64,000 nucleotides of DNA from Neisseria uirgultaei (GCF_962719845.1 NZ_CAUIYF010000010.1:1-64000), one strand, 5' to 3'; positions 26,115 to 34,608 are shown, counted from the first letter of the stretch. Numbers and translations: made by a program. The notes: generated by a model from the letters alone, not told the origin.

Positions 26115-26865
26115 ATTGGATTATTGCCGCCGTTTTGCGGCGACTTGGTTAGGATTTGTGATTTTCGGTGTCGGCGGCATTATGATGAAATTGGTTTTGC
26201 TGCCTTACACTTTAAACGGCACTTCAAGGTCTGTCGCCCGCCAATTGGCGGCGCGCCGGATTATCGGAACATCTTGGCGTTTGTTCGTTGCTTATCTGAA
26301 ATGGTCGGGCGTGTTGGAGGTATCGTTCAGGGGTATTGAAAAACTCAACCGCCCGGGCCAGTTGATTTTGGCAAACCATCCGTCTTTGCTGGATGTGGTG
26401 CTGCTTGTCGGCCATGTGCCCGAAATGAATTGTATCGTGAAAAAAGATTTGCAGCACAATCCGGCAATGAGCAGCCAGATTAAAGGTGCGGGCTATATTC
26501 CGAACGAAGAGTCGGAAGCAATGCTGGAAACAGTAAAGGCGGTTTTTGACAGCGGGCAGAGCCTGCTGGTGTTCCCCGAGGGAACGAGGACGGGCTGGGA
26601 CGGACGGGTAAAAATGCACCGAGGCGCGGTTTCTTTGGGACTACGCTATGCTGAAGTGATTACGCCCGTGTGTATCAAAATGAATCCGCCCAATTTTAAA
26701 AAGGGGCAGCCGTGGTACCGCATCCCCCCGAAAAGGATACGGTATGAAATTACTGTCGGAGACGACATCCTCCCCCAAGACTGGCTCGCCGAGAAACCGT
26801 TGCCGATTGCGGCGCGGCGGCTGAATGAATATCTACAGGACTATTTTACAAGGAAAACCATATGA
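26107..26865 (+). CDS. 1-acylglycerol-3-phosphate-type acyltransferase (ApeD-like)
   Basis: A 252-residue membrane-associated acyltransferase of the PlsC superfamily. It has a hydrophobic N-terminus (about 12-35), NHPSLLD (His91, Asp96), and FPEGTR (about 156-161). It likely acylates a lipid acceptor with the product chain or a fatty acid. Its start overlaps the upstream gene by eight bases, and its stop overlaps the first ACP gene in an ATGA, so the block is tightly coupled. Confidence 0.88.
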   Translation: MDKLDYCRRFAATWLGFVIFGVGGIMMKLVLLPYTLNGTSRSVARQLAARRIIGTSWRLFVAYLKWSGVLEVSFRGIEKLNRPGQLILANHPSLLDVVLLVGHVPEMNCIVKKDLQHNPAMSSQIKGAGYIPNEESEAMLETVKAVFDSGQSLLVFPEGTRTGWDGRVKMHRGAVSLGLRYAEVITPVCIKMNPPNFKKGQPWYRIPPKRIRYEITVGDDILPQDWLAEKPLPIAARRLNEYLQDYFTRKTI

Positions 26866-27122
26866 ACGACTTGGAAAACCAAATCAAACAACTGATTATC
26901 GACAGTTTGGCTTTGGAGGATATAACCGCCGCCGACATCGGTAGCGAAGACGCGCTGTTCGGCGACGGAGGGCTGGGGCTGGATTCCGTCGATGCGCTGG
27001 AATTGGGCTTGGCGGTGCAAAAACATTTCGGTTTCCGATTGGACGGCGAGCAGGAGAACTTGCGCGAACATTTTGCCAATGTCAAAACACTCGCCGCCTT
27101 TGTCAAAAGCCGCCAAGCATAA
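26862..27122 (+). CDS. Acyl carrier protein (ApeE-like)
   Basis: An 86-residue ACP. Ser42 in GLGLDSVDALEL is the phosphopantetheine attachment site. The protein is acidic with the expected four-helix length. It differs clearly from the other ACP encoded 11 bp downstream, as in APE clusters, where one ACP carries the starter or extender and the other the growing chain. The start overlaps the acyltransferase stop by four bases. Confidence 0.92.
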   Translation: MNDLENQIKQLIIDSLALEDITAADIGSEDALFGDGGLGLDSVDALELGLAVQKHFGFRLDGEQENLREHFANVKTLAAFVKSRQA

Positions 27123-27133
27123 GGATGAAACAT

Positions 27134-27379
27134 ATGACCGAACAAGAAATCTACCGGTTGTTGCGCGATACCCTGACCGAGTTGTTTGAAATCGAACCGG
27201 AACGGATTACGCCCGATACCAACCTTTACGAAGATTTGGAAATCGACAGCATCGATGCCATCGACCTGATTGACCGCATCAAACGTGAAACCGGCCGCAA
27301 GCTGCAGGCTGAAGATTTCCGCAATGTCCGCACCGTCAACGATGTGGTACAGGCGGTATTGAAGATTCAGGCTGGCTAA
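27134..27379 (+). CDS. Acyl carrier protein (ApeF-like)
   Basis: An 81-residue ACP with Ser39 in LEIDSIDAIDLID as the modification site. I choose ATG at 27134 because AAGG at 27121-27124 is nine bases away; the ATG at 27125 directly touches that site. It is followed by an inverted uptake-sequence hairpin, which may reduce transcription into the membrane-protein gene. Confidence 0.92.
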   Translation: MTEQEIYRLLRDTLTELFEIEPERITPDTNLYEDLEIDSIDAIDLIDRIKRETGRKLQAEDFRNVRTVNDVVQAVLKIQAG

Positions 27380-27398
27380 TTGGGTATTTCTAATTATT

Positions 27399-27435
27399 TT
27401 TCAGACGGCATATTATTATCGGATGCCGTCTGAAA
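27399..27435. terminator. Inverted uptake-sequence hairpin
   Basis: Two uptake sequences face outward around an 11-bp AT-rich loop, between the second ACP gene and the next membrane-protein gene. It is possibly an attenuator within the unit, or its end. Confidence 0.7.
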
Positions 27436-27454
27436 ACATTTGTGCGGATTCAAA

Positions 27455-28000
27455 ATGAAACCCGGTTTTTTCGGACATATTTTTCTGACCGTATTAAGCA
27501 TTGCCTATCCGGCTTTATGGTATTACGGCAGGGAGGCGGGCTGGTTTGTTTGGCTGGCGGCGGCGATGTGCGGGTTGTGGCTGCTGCGCGCCCTGACTGC
27601 CAAATTGCCCCAACAGCGTTATACGGCTTTGTTTATTACACTGTTTTTTGCCGCAGTATTGGTGTTCGGGCGGCGCGATTCAATGTATTGGTATCCCGTC
27701 CTCGTCAATCTGATGATGTTGGCGGTGTTCGGCGGAAGCCTGTTTGCCGGGCAGACGGTGATTGAAAAACTTGCGCGGCTGCAACAGCCCGACCTACCTG
27801 AAAAAGCCGTGCGCTATACCCGCCGGGTGACGCAGGTTTGGTGCGTGTTTTTTATAATCAACGGGACACTTGCCGCTTTGTTGGCGCGGTTGGGGCGATA
27901 TGATTGGTGGGCGGTTTATACCGGCGTGATTGCCTATGTATTGATGGGGATGCTGTTTGCCGGAGAATGGCTTTACCGCAAACTCGTTTTGAAAGTCTGA
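27455..28000 (+). CDS. Inner-membrane protein, COG4648 type (ApeG-like)
   Basis: A 181-residue protein with five or six hydrophobic segments and the conserved FGRRDSMYWYPVLVNLMMLAVFG segment (given for its position near residues 70-95). It belongs to the COG4648 membrane proteins that accompany the ACP genes in APE-like clusters. Its biochemical role is unknown. The start is ATG 27455 rather than the upstream TTG, because the hydrophobic N-terminus begins there. It is the last APE-type gene of the plus-strand block. Confidence 0.8.
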   Translation: MKPGFFGHIFLTVLSIAYPALWYYGREAGWFVWLAAAMCGLWLLRALTAKLPQQRYTALFITLFFAAVLVFGRRDSMYWYPVLVNLMMLAVFGGSLFAGQTVIEKLARLQQPDLPEKAVRYTRRVTQVWCVFFIINGTLAALLARLGRYDWWAVYTGVIAYVLMGMLFAGEWLYRKLVLKV

Positions 28001-28006
28001 AACCTT

Positions 28007-28522
28007 ATGCACATTTGCACTTCCTGCGGCGAAAACCACGAAGAAATGCCCGCAATCGGCTTTACCGTCCCCGATTCCTATAAGCAACTCAGTGAAGAAG
28101 AACGCATTGCTTATCAAGCGGAATGCGATTCTGATTTCTGCATCATCCGCTATCCCGCCCAAACCGACCGTTTTATCCGCGCGGTGCTGCCGATCCCGAT
28201 TATCGGTCATGAGGAAACGCTGGAATACGGCGTGTGGGTATCCGTCAGCGAAAAGAGTTTTAACGACTATCAAAGCCGCTTTCACGACAATCCGGAAAAC
28301 GTCGTTTATTTCGGTATGATCTGCAACCGGCTGCCCCCTTATGAAACCGACACCTTCGGTCTGCACTGCAATGTCGTTACCCAGTCTAATAACCAACGCC
28401 CCCTGCTGCAACTTCATCAAAGCGGCGGACATCCGCTGGTACGCGACTTTTATCACGGCATAGGATATGCCGAAGCACAGGCAAGGATAAGGGCGGTATC
28501 CGAATCGGATTGTTTAGGATAA
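28007..28522 (+). CDS. DUF2199-family protein
   Basis: A 171-residue cytoplasmic protein. The N-terminus CTSCGENHEEMP suggests a small metal-binding knuckle (Cys4, Cys7, His11). The rest, with YGVWVSVSEKSF and a C-terminal QSGGHPLVRDFYHGI, fits DUF2199. Function unknown. It starts only six bases after the membrane-protein gene, so it may be cotranscribed with the APE-like block by readthrough, but it is not a known member of such clusters. Confidence 0.8.
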   Translation: MHICTSCGENHEEMPAIGFTVPDSYKQLSEEERIAYQAECDSDFCIIRYPAQTDRFIRAVLPIPIIGHEETLEYGVWVSVSEKSFNDYQSRFHDNPENVVYFGMICNRLPPYETDTFGLHCNVVTQSNNQRPLLQLHQSGGHPLVRDFYHGIGYAEAQARIRAVSESDCLG

Positions 28523-28541
28523 ACGGACAAAAAGGATAAAT

Positions 28542-30020
28542 ATGAAATACAAAGACCTGCGCGACTTCATTGCCATGCTCGAGCAGCAGGGCAAACTCAA
28601 GCGCGTCGCGCATCCCGTTTCCCCGCATTTGGAAATGACCGAAATCGCCGACCGCGTGCTGCGTGCCGAAGGGCCGGCGTTGCTGTTTGAACACCCGATT
28701 AAGCCCGACGGTACGCGCTACGATTATCCCGTGTTGGCGAACCTGTTCGGCACGCCTGAACGTGTGGCGATGGGTATGGGCGCGGACAGCGTGTCCAAGT
28801 TGCGCGAAATCGGGCAGACGCTGGCGTATTTGAAAGAACCCGAACCGCCCAAAGGCATCAAAGACGCGTTTTCCAAACTGCCATTGCTGAAAGACATTTG
28901 GAGTATGGCGCCGAACGTAGTGAAAAACGCGCCGTGTCAGGAAATCGTGTGGGAAGGCGAAGACGTTGATTTGTATAAACTTCCAATTCAGCATTGCTGG
29001 CCGGAAGACGTTGCGCCGCTGGTAACGTGGGGCTTGACCGTTACGCGCGGGCCGCACAAAAAACGCCAGAACTTAGGCATTTACCGCCAACAATTAATCG
29101 GCAAAAACAAGCTGATTATGCGTTGGCTGTCGCATCGCGGCGGTGCGCTGGATTATCAGGAATTCCGCAAACTTAATCCCGGTACGCCGTATCCCGTCGC
29201 TGTCGTGCTTGGCTGCGACCCTGCCACCATTTTGGGTGCGGTAACGCCCGTTCCCGATACCTTGAGCGAATACCAGTTTGCCGGACTGCTGCGCGGTTCG
29301 CGGACGGAACTGGTGAAATGTATCGGCAACGATTTGCAAGTGCCCGCCCGTGCCGAAATCGTACTGGAAGGCGTCATTCATCCGAACGAAACCGCGTTGG
29401 AAGGCCCATACGGCGACCACACGGGCTATTACAACGAGCAGGATCATTTCCCCGTGTTTACGGTCGAACGCATCACCATGCGCGAAAACCCGATTTACCA
29501 CTCCACCTACACGGGCAAACCGCCTGATGAACCTGCCGTTTTGGGCGTGGCGTTGAACGAAGTGTTCGTACCGCTTTTGCAAAAGCAGTTCCCCGAAATC
29601 ACCGATTTCTACCTGCCGCCCGAAGGCTGCTCCTACCGCATGGCGGTGGTCAGCATGAAAAAACAGTACGCCGGACACGCCAAGCGCGTGATGATGGGCT
29701 GCTGGTCGTTCCTGCGCCAGTTTATGTACACCAAATTCATCATCGTGGTGGATGACGATGTGGACGTGCGCGACTGGAAAGAAGTCATCTGGGCGGTAAC
29801 CACACGCATGGACCCTGTACGCGATACCGTTTTAGTGGAAAACACGCCCATCGATTATCTTGACTTCGCCAGCCCCGTCAGCGGACTCGGCGGCAAAATG
29901 GGTTTGGATGCGACCAACAAGTGGCCGGGCGAAACCGACCGCGAATGGGGACGGGTAATCAAAAAAGACCCTGCGGTTACGGCTAAGATTGATGGGATTT
30001 GGGAGGAACTCGGCTTATAG
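28542..30020 (+). CDS. ubiD: UbiD family 3-octaprenyl-4-hydroxybenzoate decarboxylase
   Basis: A 492-residue prenylated-FMN-dependent decarboxylase of ubiquinone synthesis. The full family length is present, with QHCWPEDVAPLVTWGLT near residue 150, the conserved EGPYGDHTGYYNE segment and ERITMRENPIYHSTYTGKPPDEP, which carry the active-site Arg and Glu residues. AAAGGA precedes the ATG. It acts with UbiX-made cofactor and is unrelated to the APE-like genes upstream. Confidence 0.95.
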   Translation: MKYKDLRDFIAMLEQQGKLKRVAHPVSPHLEMTEIADRVLRAEGPALLFEHPIKPDGTRYDYPVLANLFGTPERVAMGMGADSVSKLREIGQTLAYLKEPEPPKGIKDAFSKLPLLKDIWSMAPNVVKNAPCQEIVWEGEDVDLYKLPIQHCWPEDVAPLVTWGLTVTRGPHKKRQNLGIYRQQLIGKNKLIMRWLSHRGGALDYQEFRKLNPGTPYPVAVVLGCDPATILGAVTPVPDTLSEYQFAGLLRGSRTELVKCIGNDLQVPARAEIVLEGVIHPNETALEGPYGDHTGYYNEQDHFPVFTVERITMRENPIYHSTYTGKPPDEPAVLGVALNEVFVPLLQKQFPEITDFYLPPEGCSYRMAVVSMKKQYAGHAKRVMMGCWSFLRQFMYTKFIIVVDDDVDVRDWKEVIWAVTTRMDPVRDTVLVENTPIDYLDFASPVSGLGGKMGLDATNKWPGETDREWGRVIKKDPAVTAKIDGIWEELGL

Positions 30021-30048
30021 TAGATTCAAATAGATTTCTCGTGTCGTC

Positions 30049-30068
30049 ATTCCCGCGCTGGTGGAAAT
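30049..30068. repeat. Degenerate dRS3 unit
   Basis: A 20-bp unit with an intact ATTCCC left arm and a GGAAAT right arm, 28 bp after ubiD. The rest of 30021-30316 holds uptake sequences in both orientations and no gene I can support. Confidence 0.6.
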
Positions 30069-30316
30069 GACGATAATTGAGCATTTTTTATTTTAAATCA
30101 ATATATTGAAAGTTAGTTTGATACGCAATGCCGCCCTACGGTTGCAGGGCGGCATTGCTATGCCGCCGTTTGGATTTTCAGACGGCATTTGTGTGTTGCC
30201 TGTGTGGTTTTGTGTTGGGATGGCAATTTCGAGGCAGCCGATGCCGTCTGAAAGGCGATTGTCTGGCGGGACAGGCGCGTTCTGTTTGTCTGTTTGGAAA
30301 CGGTTGGGAAAGGCGT

Positions 30317-30946
30317 ATGTCGGCGGATTTGTTGGGCGTAGTGGCTGGGCTTTTTGCGGCAAGCTGCGATTTTGTCCGTTACGGATTACGGCGGCTGAAA
30401 ATCCTGTACCGCGCCTGGAAACGAGGCGGCTGGCGGAATGTGCGGCGCGTGTCGCTGCGGCGGAAGATGGTGGTCTCGGCATGGTCGGTGTTCGCCGCAC
30501 TGCTTGCGGCGGCGTTGATATCCGGCCGGTGGCTGGTTTTTTGTCGGTTGGGCCGGTTTTTAGGATGGCATGAGGAGAAGACACATGGACGAACTGTTCA
30601 AATGGGCGGTCAGGATTTTGGCGGAGGTGGCGGACTGGATACTCGAGCTGATGTGTTCGGCATTCCCGTTTGCGGAACCAAGCCGTTTTTTCCATCGGAC
30701 CGCACGTATCGTTGTGCCGGTTTTGAGCTTGGGTCTGTTTCGTGTCGAAGATTATGGAAACACGGAATGTTTGGACTGGCGGACGTTTTCTGCCGATATG
30801 GGCGAATCGATAGGCGGTTGGTTTTGGTTCGCGTTCTGGCTTGCCTTTTCAGTATGGGCAGCCTATGCCCTGTCGTGAAATATAGTGGATTAACAAAAAC
30901 CAGTACAGCGTTGCCTCGCCTTAGCTCAAAGAGAACGATTCTCTAA
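30317..30946 (+). CDS. Hypothetical small membrane protein, C-terminus doubtful
   Basis: An open frame from ATG 30317. The first 90 or so residues look genuine: a basic stretch and one hydrophobic helix (KMVVSAWSVFAALLAAALI). After about 30585 the frame overlaps the next gene in a different phase and finally stops inside a Correia element. The true protein may therefore end earlier through a past frameshift: a TGA at 30571-30573 in another phase would give an ATGA-style junction with the next reading frame. I do not recognise a family. Confidence 0.3.
   Translation: MSADLLGVVAGLFAASCDFVRYGLRRLKILYRAWKRGGWRNVRRVSLRRKMVVSAWSVFAALLAAALISGRWLVFCRLGRFLGWHEEKTHGRTVQMGGQDFGGGGGLDTRADVFGIPVCGTKPFFPSDRTYRCAGFELGSVSCRRLWKHGMFGLADVFCRYGRIDRRLVLVRVLACLFSMGSLCPVVKYSGLTKTSTALPRLSSKRTIL
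30585..30878 (+). CDS. Hypothetical membrane protein
   Basis: A 97-residue protein from the ATG at 30585, seven bases after GAGGAG. It has an amphipathic N-terminus, a central hydrophobic region (VVPVLSLGLF) and a C-terminal helix rich in Trp and Phe (SIGGWFWFAFWLAFSVWAAYAL). The stop lies two bases before a Correia element. No family recognised; the good ribosome-binding site is the main support. Confidence 0.55.
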   Translation: MDELFKWAVRILAEVADWILELMCSAFPFAEPSRFFHRTARIVVPVLSLGLFRVEDYGNTECLDWRTFSADMGESIGGWFWFAFWLAFSVWAAYALS

Positions 30947-31035
30947 GGTGCTCAAGCACCAAGTGAATCGGTTCCGTACTATTTGTACTGTCTGCGGCTT
31001 CGTCGCCTTGTCCTGATTTTTGTTAATCCACTATA
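30881..31035. repeat. Correia element, full length (155 bp)
   Basis: Bounded by TATAGTGGATTAACAAAAA inverted repeats. It has the internal region with the TAAGGTGCTCAAGCACC hairpin and the ATTCACTT/AGTGAAT area where the IHF site of long Correia elements lies. The orientation is opposite to the copy at 59487. The remaining spacer to 31181 holds nothing I can assign. Confidence 0.92.
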
Positions 31036-31181
31036 TAACCGACATACTTTGTTTTTGATGCGGCAACGAAAAATCGCTGCGGGTTGACGAAAATACAAAT
31101 GGCGGCATTGCCAGCCGACACCAAGCCAAACAGATATGGGGCTTGTATTTCCGATGTGGTACGGTCGGTCGGAAAAGTCAT

Positions 31182-31217
31182 GCCGTCTGAAGCGCGGGGA
31201 CGTTTCAGACGGCATTT
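31182..31217. terminator. Inverted uptake-sequence terminator
   Basis: An inverted uptake-sequence hairpin 15 bp past the stop of the AsmA-family gene on the minus strand. Confidence 0.85.
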
Positions 31218-31232
31218 TTGTACGCAGGGTAT

Positions 31233-33347
31233 TTACGGTTCTTTAGGTTTGAGCCACTGCCATTGTTCCAGCAGGGTGTCTTCGAGGATTTTCTGTTTCT
31301 CTTTGCGCGAATTGATGCCGCCGGTCAGCCTGCCGTAATCGACGGTAATGGACGGCTTGTCCACGGTACCGGTGATTTTCAGGGGAATCGGTTTGTTTTT
31401 CGGATGGACGGCGTTGCGGATAAGGACATCTTCAGACAATTCCTGCGTATCCAGATTGGTATAGCCGTTGCCGGTAACGTGAAGGCTGTCGGAGAAGAGT
31501 TCGGTATCGACGTGGCGGCTGATGCCGTCTGAAATTTCGCTGTTGAGCGTGAATCGGTGGAAGGGTGTGCTGGGTGCGGCATTGTCGGCAGTTTTGCCCG
31601 AAATGCCGTTTTTCAGGATATTGTCCATGTCGATACCGTGCCACGCGCCGTTGGAAATATTCAGCGACAGGCTGCCCTGAAGCGAGCGGATAAGCTCTTT
31701 TCGGGTTTCGCCGCTCGCGGTCAGGTCGATGACCGCATCGCCGTTGCCACTGAAGCTGTGGAAGCCGAACAGGTCTTGCAGCAGCGGTTGGATTTGGATG
31801 TTGCTTGCATTCTGTTGCAGGCGGTAAGTGGCGGGGCGAGTGTTGGCGATGCTGATGCCGCCTTCGGTATGGCCGCCGTAAAGCCCTGACTTGAAACGGC
31901 TGAGCGCGATATGGCCTTTGTCGGCGTGGAGGTAGGTTTCCATATCGTCCAGTTGCAGGCCGGGAAGTTGGACATTGCCGATTTTAAGGTGGGCCTCGAT
32001 ATCTCCGGACAGCCTGCCGAGAGTGTCGGGAAATATTTTGCCGTTTTGTTGCCGCACGTCGTCAAGATAGGGGGTCAGGTTCAATTTTTGCAGTGCGACG
32101 GCGGCTTCCAGGTGAGGTGCGTCTTCATGTGTGTATCTGAATTTCGCGGCAACGGTTTGGCGGTCGAACGAACCGTTGAGTTCGGCATGCCACTGATGAA
32201 GGTTTTTTATGGACATCGAACCGTCGAGCCGGCTGATGAAACGGGGTTGCGGCAGGCGGTTGACGGTATCCTGAAGGGTTGATACATGCAGGCGCGGTGC
32301 CTCCAGACCGTTATTCCGGCTCCAAACCAATGGCGAGCCGAGGGAAAAGTTGGTTTGAAGGCGGGGTGTTTTGACGTTGCCGGAGATTTCGGCGTTGCCG
32401 ATGTTGCCGATGCCGGGATGGAGGTCGGCCCTATCGAGTTTGAACGATCCGCCCCACTGGGAATTTTCGCCGGCAGCGGTAAATGTCCCGTTGGCGGTTT
32501 CAATTTTGATGCCGTTGTTCCTGAGTGCCAGCGTAGGGATTTGGGCGGTCAGGTGGAGGTTGTGGAAGGCGGTGTCGGCACGCAGGGCGAGGTCGGCGGC
32601 ATCCGCCCCGCCGGCATTGAAGCGGATCGTGGGGCTGCCGGTGGTGGAAACGGCAATGCGGTGTCCGTTTAGGGCGGTCTCGGCTTCGAAATGGAACGGT
32701 GAGATTTCGGGCGTGCCGATGCCGTCTGAAAGGAACAGCCCCCTGCTTTTCCACGGGACGGACAGCTTCCCCCAAACCAGTATGCCCGAACTTTCAAACT
32801 GCTGCCCCGACGAATCGGGGGATTGCAGGTTGAGGCGGACTTCCTTCAGGGTAAGCCGGTCTTGCGGCAAGTCGAGGTGGACGGTGCTGTTTTCGATAAT
32901 GATGCGGTTTACCGAGGCTTTGCGTTTTGGGTTGTCGATTAGGTCTTGGATGTTCCAAACGCCTTTCCCGTCGCGCGTCAGAGCAAGTTCCGCACCCGAA
33001 ACCACCCATTTTTCAACCTGTATCTGATCCGACCACAGATTTTTCCAGCTCAATCCGATTTTGGTTTCTTTGATGGAAACGGCAGTCCGGTCGCCGCCGG
33101 GTTCGGTAATGGTCAGGTTTTTCAGGATGACGGTCGGCCGGGGCAGAAGCCTGCGCTGTATATCCGCATCAAACGAGATTTTCCGGTGCGTATGGGCAAT
33201 GCTTTGTTGGAGGCGGCTTCGGATGTTTTCGGGTGTGAAGATGCGATATACGGAAGCGTGCAGCCCGATTGCTGCCAAAAGCAGTATCGTCAGCACGGCT
33301 ACCGCATATTTCAGACGGTATTTGTGGAAGACCGATAATAAATCCAT
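31233..33347 (-). CDS. AsmA-family envelope protein
   Basis: A 704-residue protein with one N-terminal membrane helix (about 13-32) and a long periplasmic beta-rich region. The N-terminal AsmA domain shows FTPENIRSRLQQSI and the RPTVILKNLTITEPG strand pattern; the C-terminal part has GNGDAVIDLTASGETRKELIRSLQGSLSL, typical of AsmA. AsmA relatives form repeating beta-groove bridges that move phospholipids to the outer membrane. ATG 33347 is chosen because the membrane helix follows at once; a frame from 33455 adds 36 unlikely residues. Confidence 0.88.
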   Translation of the reverse strand: MDLLSVFHKYRLKYAVAVLTILLLAAIGLHASVYRIFTPENIRSRLQQSIAHTHRKISFDADIQRRLLPRPTVILKNLTITEPGGDRTAVSIKETKIGLSWKNLWSDQIQVEKWVVSGAELALTRDGKGVWNIQDLIDNPKRKASVNRIIIENSTVHLDLPQDRLTLKEVRLNLQSPDSSGQQFESSGILVWGKLSVPWKSRGLFLSDGIGTPEISPFHFEAETALNGHRIAVSTTGSPTIRFNAGGADAADLALRADTAFHNLHLTAQIPTLALRNNGIKIETANGTFTAAGENSQWGGSFKLDRADLHPGIGNIGNAEISGNVKTPRLQTNFSLGSPLVWSRNNGLEAPRLHVSTLQDTVNRLPQPRFISRLDGSMSIKNLHQWHAELNGSFDRQTVAAKFRYTHEDAPHLEAAVALQKLNLTPYLDDVRQQNGKIFPDTLGRLSGDIEAHLKIGNVQLPGLQLDDMETYLHADKGHIALSRFKSGLYGGHTEGGISIANTRPATYRLQQNASNIQIQPLLQDLFGFHSFSGNGDAVIDLTASGETRKELIRSLQGSLSLNISNGAWHGIDMDNILKNGISGKTADNAAPSTPFHRFTLNSEISDGISRHVDTELFSDSLHVTGNGYTNLDTQELSEDVLIRNAVHPKNKPIPLKITGTVDKPSITVDYGRLTGGINSRKEKQKILEDTLLEQWQWLKPKEP

Positions 33348-33589
33348 AGCCTGAAAAGTCTGTAAAACACGCCACAGTATAACACGGCTTGTAGAAATCC
33401 TATTTTGTGCGGGCGGATTATCTTGTATAAAGGGGTAATGTCCATAAGCAGGCATACCGCCGGATCAGGTATCGCGGGTGTTGCCGCGTTTGCAGGGGCA
33501 GTGTATGTTTCATACGGCGGCGGATTCTGCAAGATACTTTTTTGAAATGCCGATGCCGTCTGAAACGGACAAGTTTTGTTCGGACGGTA

Positions 33590-33595
33590 TATAAT
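33590..33595 (+). promoter_or_regulatory. Probable folP -10 element
   Basis: A consensus TATAAT 27 bp before the folP start; the -35 region is weak. Confidence 0.45.
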
Positions 33596-33621
33596 TTGCT
33601 TTTTATTCCGGAGGCACGGAT

Positions 33622-34479
33622 ATGGTCGGATGCGTTTGGCAGGCAGGACGGTTTGAAATCGGTTTGGACAAACCGAAAATCATGGGTATCGTGAATCTCA
33701 CGCCCAATTCTTTTTCCGACGGCGGCGCGTATTCGCAAAACGCCCAAACAGCTTTGGCGCATGCCGAACGGCTTTTGAAAGAGGGTGCGGATATTCTCGA
33801 CATCGGCGGCGAATCGACGCGGCTGGGTGCGGATTATGTTCCGCCTGAAGAAGAATGGGCGCGGGTTGAGCCTGTATTGGCGGAAGTGGCGGGGTGGGGC
33901 GTTCCCGTCAGTTTGGACACGCGCCGTACGGTGGTTATGGAAAAAGCGTTGGCACTTGGCGGCATCGATATTATTAACGATGTGGCGGCGTTGACCGACG
34001 AAGGCGCGGTCGAATTGCTGGCGCGCCAGACGGACACGGGCATCTGCCTGATGCACATGCAGGGTTTGCCTGAAAACATGCAGATTAATCCGAAATATCA
34101 GGATGTTGTCGGCGAAGTGGCAAGGTATTTGAAGGCGCGGGCGGCGGAATGTGTCGCGGCAGGCATCGCACCGCAACGCATCACACTCGACCCCGGTTTC
34201 GGCTCCGGCTTCGGCAAAACCTTGCAACACAATATCGCGCTGATGCGGCATTTGCCCGAATTGATGGCGGAAACCGGTTTGCCGCTGCTGGTCGGCGTGT
34301 CGCGCAAGAGCACGATAGGCGAGCTGACCGGCGAGGCAAATGCGGCGGAACGCGTACACGGCAGCGTGGCGGCGGCGCTGGCTTCCGTGGCGCGCGGCGC
34401 GCAAATCGTGCGGGTGCATGATGTGAAGGCGACGGCGGATGCGTTGAAGGTGTGGGAAGCGTTGGGCATCAATCTGTAA
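33622..34479 (+). CDS. folP: Dihydropteroate synthase, sulfonamide-resistant-type allele
   Basis: A 285-residue enzyme joining p-aminobenzoate to hydroxymethyl-dihydropterin in folate synthesis, and the target of sulfonamides. It has IMGIVNLTPNSFSDGG and the GGESTR loop. Two deviations are seen. Residue 68 is Leu where the family has Pro (GGESTR-P-GA; codon CTG at 33823-33825). Residues 195-196 are an inserted Ser-Gly in the DPGFG-SG-FGKT loop (34204-34209). This Ser-Gly insertion is known from sulfonamide-resistant meningococci, and substitutions at the Pro also lower drug affinity. Phe31 is unchanged. GGAGG precedes the ATG by seven bases. Confidence 0.95.
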   Translation: MVGCVWQAGRFEIGLDKPKIMGIVNLTPNSFSDGGAYSQNAQTALAHAERLLKEGADILDIGGESTRLGADYVPPEEEWARVEPVLAEVAGWGVPVSLDTRRTVVMEKALALGGIDIINDVAALTDEGAVELLARQTDTGICLMHMQGLPENMQINPKYQDVVGEVARYLKARAAECVAAGIAPQRITLDPGFGSGFGKTLQHNIALMRHLPELMAETGLPLLVGVSRKSTIGELTGEANAAERVHGSVAAALASVARGAQIVRVHDVKATADALKVWEALGINL

Positions 34480-34498
34480 ACAGCGGTTCGCATACTTT

Positions 34499-34536
34499 AT
34501 GCCGTCTGAAAAGGGCGGGGCGGCTTCAGACGGCAT
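34499..34536. terminator. Inverted uptake-sequence terminator
   Basis: A GC-rich hairpin of inverted uptake sequences 20 bp after folP and upstream of the glmM promoter. Confidence 0.8.
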
Positions 34537-34569
34537 CAACGGTGCAGACAGCAAGGCACAAACTGACTG

Positions 34570-34575
34570 TATAAT
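34570..34575 (+). promoter_or_regulatory. Probable glmM -10 element
   Basis: TATAAT preceded directly by TG, 34 bp before the glmM start. No convincing -35. Confidence 0.4.
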
Positions 34576-34608
34576 CTCGGACAACGGTTCACATGCTCGG
34601 AGCAAATG

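Noticed and set aside
30106..30573. A 155-residue frame in the region of the small membrane genes
   Set aside because: Its composition is unlike a folded or membrane protein and it reads through two uptake sequences; only its TGA at 30571 is of interest as a possible coupled stop.
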